From Sphingobacteriales bacterium (GTDB lineage Bacteria; Bacteroidota; Bacteroidia; Chitinophagales; CAIOSU01), in NCBI GenBank assembly GCA_027483645.1, contig JAIXUD010000023.1, forward strand, positions 1 through 64,000: DNA of 64,000 bases. The letters are read 5' to 3'. The position numbers and the translations under genes were made by a program. Positions 60,943-64,000 of the stretch are shown piece after piece; positions within the stretch are counted from its first letter, which is position 1, and every line of letters starts with the position of its first letter. The notes beneath the pieces are model-generated. The model saw nothing but the letters and a program-made list of their open reading frames with translations, ran no database searches and was not told where the DNA came from.

Positions 60943-61003
60943 GGTTTTGGATTAGGGATAGAAGCGGAATACTTCATGGAAGATTGCAGCGGATAGCCCG
61001 ACC
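60943..61003 (+). ncRNA. candidate Flavo-1-like structured RNA
   Basis: The segment GGGATAGAAGCGGAATA ... GCAGCGGATAGCCCGACC resembles a conserved Bacteroidota intergenic structure remembered as the Flavo-1 motif. GGTT/GACC and GGG/CCC can pair around it, and a short inverted repeat (AACCTAC, GTAGGTT) overlaps its start. It is assigned from memory of the pattern only. The rest of the gap 60859-61144 shows no gene. Confidence 0.4.
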
Positions 61004-61144
61004 TGAAAGGAAAGCCTAGATTAGATATCGTTCTTTAAAACAGTACCAATCTGTAAATGTTACAAGGAAAGATGAAAATGTTGTAACTATGTTACGTAAT
61101 GTAATACCTATCTTGTTTTTTATTTCAACATTTGAAGCTCTGCC

Positions 61145-61759
61145 ATGAAAAATCCGGTTTATTACATACTATTTCTTGTTGGAGCCGTATCGCTAGGCTC
61201 TTGCAGTAAAGAGGCCGCAAAGGATGAAGTTGAAAATACTACAAGTTTAGCTGAAATGGCATCTGCCGCAGAAAAAATGATGGAGTACAACCACCATTTG
61301 GAAAATACCACCCATACCGATTCTATCCATCATTACGACAGCCTATACCATCATTACGATTCTGTATATACCCATCATCACAATACGTATCATCACGGAG
61401 ATACCACGCATCATCATGACGGCTTCTCACATCATGATGATGCACTGATTGATTCTATCCATCATGCGCACCATCCGCACCACCCAACAACCCATGAAGT
61501 TGAAGACCTAGCAGCTCATCACCACATGGAGGTATTCCTGCACAACATGGATTTGTACAACGATTCTTTGGCACACACTACCGATCCCCACCATTTGCAT
61601 ACCTATGATAGTCTGTACCATGTAAATGAGCACGAGTACCATGTATACCATACGCAATATCACCACGGAGATACAACACACCATCACAGCAACTTCAGCC
61701 ATACCAGTGATACCCAACACGATGCCATTCATCAGCAACATCTGAGCGTACACCCATAA
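61145..61759 (+). CDS. His-rich lipoprotein, putative metal-binding
   Basis: A 204-residue protein with leader KNPVYYILFLVGAVSLGSC (lipobox Cys19). The mature part is extraordinarily His-rich and contains two related blocks: HYDSLYHHYDSVYTHHHN, then TYHHGDTTHHHDGFSHHDD (about 55-100), and TYDSLYHVNEHEYHVYHT, then QYHHGDTTHHHSNFSHTSD (about 150-195). It is probably a periplasmic metal sponge of the copper/silver region. It is the first gene of the right-hand metal cluster. Confidence 0.8.
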   Translation: MKNPVYYILFLVGAVSLGSCSKEAAKDEVENTTSLAEMASAAEKMMEYNHHLENTTHTDSIHHYDSLYHHYDSVYTHHHNTYHHGDTTHHHDGFSHHDDALIDSIHHAHHPHHPTTHEVEDLAAHHHMEVFLHNMDLYNDSLAHTTDPHHLHTYDSLYHVNEHEYHVYHTQYHHGDTTHHHSNFSHTSDTQHDAIHQQHLSVHP

Positions 61760-61811
61760 TTAAAACCGAACTCTTCGGTGGGTTAATAAAAAAGTGTAAC
61801 TTGTCCATTAC

Positions 61812-62198
61812 GTGAAAAGAATCGGCCTCATCTGTTTGTGTGTTTTCTACCTGGTCATTACCACGGGAGTTAATCTCACCATTCACTTTTGTGGAGGGCA
61901 GATTAAATCTGTGGGCTTTTTGCAGGAAGAAAAAAAGCGATGCTGCGGAAACAAGGCTATGCCCGTGGGCTGTTGTCAGGATGAAGCTGTGCTAGTACAG
62001 CTAAAAGCTGCACATACGCTAATAGATGCTATTCCGATATCCTTCGAAAATACAGTTTCAGATTCACACTCATATCTCTTCCAGCAAGAGAGACCTTCTT
62101 CAATTTTTATTTCCACCGCGTCATTAAGTAATAACCATTCACCCCCCGGGGTCCCGACACAGCCTCTATACATTCTGCATAGGGTTTTTATCATTTGA
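61812..62198 (+). CDS. HYC_CC_PP family protein
   Basis: A 128-residue exported protein starting at GTG (KRIGLICLCVFYLVITTGVN leader). It shows the family pattern in order: HFCGG, RCCGNKAMPVGCCQDE and a C-terminal SPPGVP. The Cys-rich part suggests metal binding. Family members sit in Bacteroidota copper-resistance clusters; function is unproven. It lies 52 nt after the His-rich lipoprotein gene. Confidence 0.83.
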   Translation: MKRIGLICLCVFYLVITTGVNLTIHFCGGQIKSVGFLQEEKKRCCGNKAMPVGCCQDEAVLVQLKAAHTLIDAIPISFENTVSDSHSYLFQQERPSSIFISTASLSNNHSPPGVPTQPLYILHRVFII

Positions 62199-62278
62199 GA
62201 GTCATGAATGGACGCTGATATTGCGTTTTGCTGGGCAGGATCTGCGCAGTTATTATTTATAAACTCAAACCCAATCAA

Positions 62279-62638
62279 ATGAAAACACTACGGAATCTCA
62301 TAATTATATGTTCACTGATAATCTTTATCGCCGCCTGTAACTCTGCTCCTCAAAATTCCAAAACCGAAATTTTTAAAGTTTGGGGCAATTGCGGCATGTG
62401 CAAAAAAACCATTGAAGGAAGCATTGTAATGCCTGGGATTGTCCAAGCGAATTGGAATGAGGACACGAAGCTTATTGAAGTCGTTTACGATAGCACTAAA
62501 ACGAACCTGGATGAGCTTAAGCAAAGTATAGCAGGCGTAGGATACGACACGGAAGAATATGCAGGTAATGATGAGGCCTATGCAAACCTTCCTGGCTGTT
62601 GCCAGTATGAGCGCAGGTCGCAAGCATCTAAGCCTTGA
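62279..62638 (+). CDS. HMA-domain lipoprotein (metal chaperone)
   Basis: A 119-residue protein with lipobox leader (IICSLIIFIAACNS) and one HMA domain with the metal loop VWGNCGMCKKTIEGSIVMP. The C-terminal tail is like that of the 25575 protein (GNDEAYANLPGCCQYE versus NAYASLDGCC). The ATG at 62279 is chosen at the start of the leader. It is probably an envelope Cu chaperone or sensor partner; the AraC-type regulator gene begins 4 nt after its stop. Confidence 0.82.
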   Translation: MKTLRNLIIICSLIIFIAACNSAPQNSKTEIFKVWGNCGMCKKTIEGSIVMPGIVQANWNEDTKLIEVVYDSTKTNLDELKQSIAGVGYDTEEYAGNDEAYANLPGCCQYERRSQASKP

Positions 62639-62642
62639 GCCT

Positions 62643-63206
62643 ATGAAACTGCATATTAAGAATATGGTGTGCGACCGGTGTAAAATGGTCGTAACTGCCG
62701 AACTTGAAAAGCTTGGCATCATTGTGTCAGAAATGGAATTGGGGGAAGTAGTTGTTGACGACTCAACCAATGATGCACAACTAGCTGAAGCAAAAAAATC
62801 CCTTGAACGTGTTGGCTTCCAGTTACTGGACGACCAAAAGCAAAAACTTGTAGAGGGGGTGAAAAATGTAGTTGTCGAGATGATACATTATCAAAAAGGC
62901 AATGACTTGCATCTTAACCATTCAAACATAATTGCTGCAAAGCTCAATAAGGATTATACCTATCTCAGCAATCTCTTTTCTGAAATTGAAGGCACTACAA
63001 TTGAGAAGTATATTATCAGCCAACGAATAGAACGAGCGAAAGAACTTTTGGAATATGGTGAACAGTCGCTTACTGAAATTGCGAATGAATTAGGGTATAG
63101 CAGCGTGGCCTATCTTTCTAACCAGTTTAAAAAAATTACTGGATATACACCGAGTGTATATAAGGCACAAACCAGCGAAAAACGTAAGCCTTTGGATAAA
63201 ATCTAG
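62643..63206 (+). CDS. AraC-family regulator with N-terminal HMA-like domain
   Basis: A 187-residue protein. Residues 1-70 form a small HMA-like alpha/beta domain with a CxxC in place (KLHIKNMVCDRCKMVVTAEL). Residues 85-180 are an AraC/XylS double helix-turn-helix (LNKDYTYLSNLFSEIEGTTI, LTEIANELGYSSVAYLSNQF, KKITGYTPSVYK). This combination suggests direct metal sensing through the CxxC. The in-frame start 28 codons upstream would overlap the HMA gene; the ATG at 62643, 4 nt after that gene's stop, is preferred. It probably regulates the metal cluster. Confidence 0.84.
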   Translation: MKLHIKNMVCDRCKMVVTAELEKLGIIVSEMELGEVVVDDSTNDAQLAEAKKSLERVGFQLLDDQKQKLVEGVKNVVVEMIHYQKGNDLHLNHSNIIAAKLNKDYTYLSNLFSEIEGTTIEKYIISQRIERAKELLEYGEQSLTEIANELGYSSVAYLSNQFKKITGYTPSVYKAQTSEKRKPLDKI

Positions 63207-63346
63207 ACTGTAAATTTTACAACGTTATCGAATAATTGTATAATTTTTTCCAGATGTCTTGGAACAGAAATTGCTTCTACTGAAGCAATTCGCATTCCCT
63301 TGCACAAAGTAGCTGCGCGATATTTACTAACGTTAAATCATAGAAT

Positions 63347-63832
63347 ATGGAACATCAACACACATCACATGCAGCAAAGAGCCATGCAAACCACTACGAG
63401 AAATTAGCTCTAATGGCTGCGCTGTCCTTTGTTTCAATGTACATACTTATGTACGCAATGGTAGATACGTTTGCCAACGTTTATAATAACGTAAATCAAT
63501 TTTACATGGCTGGCCTCATGTCCTCACCCATGGTGGTCATTGAAGTTCTGTTAATGAGCTCTATGTATTCAAACAGAAAGGCTAATGCGCTCATTATTGT
63601 TCTTACCATACTTGCTGGCATTGGTTTTTTTATGGGTATTAGACAACAAGTTGCTGTTTCAGATACGCAGTTCCTAAAGTCAATGATCCCTCACCACGCA
63701 GCAGCGATATTAATGTGCGAACAAACCGATCTTACTGACCCCCATCTCAAGAAATTATGTAATGACATAGTTACGAATCAACAAGCTGAAATAAACCAGA
63801 TGAAAGCTAAATTGACGGAGCTCGGGAATTAA
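63347..63832 (+). CDS. DUF305 domain membrane protein
   Basis: A 161-residue protein. A His-rich N-terminus (EHQHTSHAAKSHANHYEK) precedes three membrane helices (LALMAALSFVSMYILMYAM, then GLMSSPMVVIEVLLMSSMY, then ALIIVLTILAGIGFFMGI). A DUF305 four-helix segment follows with FLKSMIPHHAAAILMCEQ and NDIVTNQQAEINQMKAKL. DUF305 proteins with HH and M residues accompany copper resistance genes. The 140-nt gap upstream suggests its own promoter. Confidence 0.83.
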   Translation: MEHQHTSHAAKSHANHYEKLALMAALSFVSMYILMYAMVDTFANVYNNVNQFYMAGLMSSPMVVIEVLLMSSMYSNRKANALIIVLTILAGIGFFMGIRQQVAVSDTQFLKSMIPHHAAAILMCEQTDLTDPHLKKLCNDIVTNQQAEINQMKAKLTELGN

Positions 63833-63895
63833 CCTAGAATAGCTTAGGAACAGAACAGTATTAATATCCATTATTTAACCAATAAACTCTATGCT

Positions 63896-64000
63896 ATGAA
63901 CACTTATCTTAAGTACGGTTCCATTCTTATTCTTTTAGTGATCGGCATCGTTGCCCTTGTTTCATGTAATAAGAATAATGGCGACAATAACGTCTTCCAA
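63896..64000 (+). CDS. lipoprotein, 5' end only
   Basis: 35 codons up to the window edge: leader MNTYLKYGSILILLVIGIVA, then a lipobox (LVSC) and a polar start (NKNNGDNN). The ATG at 63896 is used; an ATG 5 nt earlier meets a stop after two codons. The product cannot be named from this part. It continues the metal cluster direction. Confidence 0.6.
   Translation, partial: MNTYLKYGSILILLVIGIVALVSCNKNNGDNNVFQ

Overview
The window comes from a member of the Bacteroidota, probably an environmental relative of the Chitinophagales, Sphingobacteriales or Flavobacteriales. The evidence is two secreted proteins with type IX secretion (T9SS) C-terminal sorting domains, a CusA-type pump fused to an outer-membrane factor, Bacteroidota-only small families (DUF6660, HYC_CC_PP), a Bacteroidota-type integrase, and TAnnTTTG promoter boxes.

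1-25 kb is chromosomal backbone. It starts with the 5' part of a collagen-like surface protein, a CHAP hydrolase and a methyltransferase. A sulfane-sulfur detoxification block follows (two YeeE/YedE proteins, a rhodanese, a persulfide dioxygenase with two rhodanese domains, TauE/SafE, Crp/Fnr regulator), with the same palindrome in front of two of its transcription units. A GxxExxY gene broken by one stop codon sits between 44-nt inverted repeats. Then come RecQ, an AhpD-like protein plus DNA polymerase I, PdeM, a Na+/H+ antiporter, DUF423, a beta-propeller protein, Ung and two T9SS paralogues. Several intergenic gaps hold MITE-like inverted repeats.

25.2-64 kb looks like a genomic island beginning just after a tRNA-Arg(TCT). 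Its outer parts (25.5-35.4 and 61.1-64 kb) are metal-resistance cargo, probably copper or silver: HMA chaperones, a CusB-like adaptor, a CusA-TolC fusion, a P-type ATPase, His-rich proteins, an AraC regulator with a metal-binding-like N-terminus, and DUF305. The middle (35.6-60.9 kb) is an accessory segment bounded by a short catalytic-domain-only tyrosine recombinase and a full-length integrase. It carries a divergent family-A polymerase-like protein, a MORC/MutL-Z1-DUF4420-AIPR-methyltransferase (MZA-type) defence locus, a PolX-like nucleotidyltransferase, four ParB-like proteins, a second cytosine methyltransferase and an excisionase-like protein.

The most unusual signal is a family of at least thirteen intergenic 26-nt sites. 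Each has two 10-nt inverted arms (roughly AACYTCTGTC and GACARAGGTT) around a variable 6-nt centre, the layout of a dif/Xer-type recombination core. They sit between small gene modules in the middle segment, with one beside the tRNA. In three gaps a site lies 94-96 nt from a second repeat, GTTTTCGCCAGCCGTGG. At one site the similarity to another module tail begins exactly at the site edge. Together with the FimB-sized recombinase this suggests a modular cassette array. That is an inference; operators or structural hairpins remain possible.
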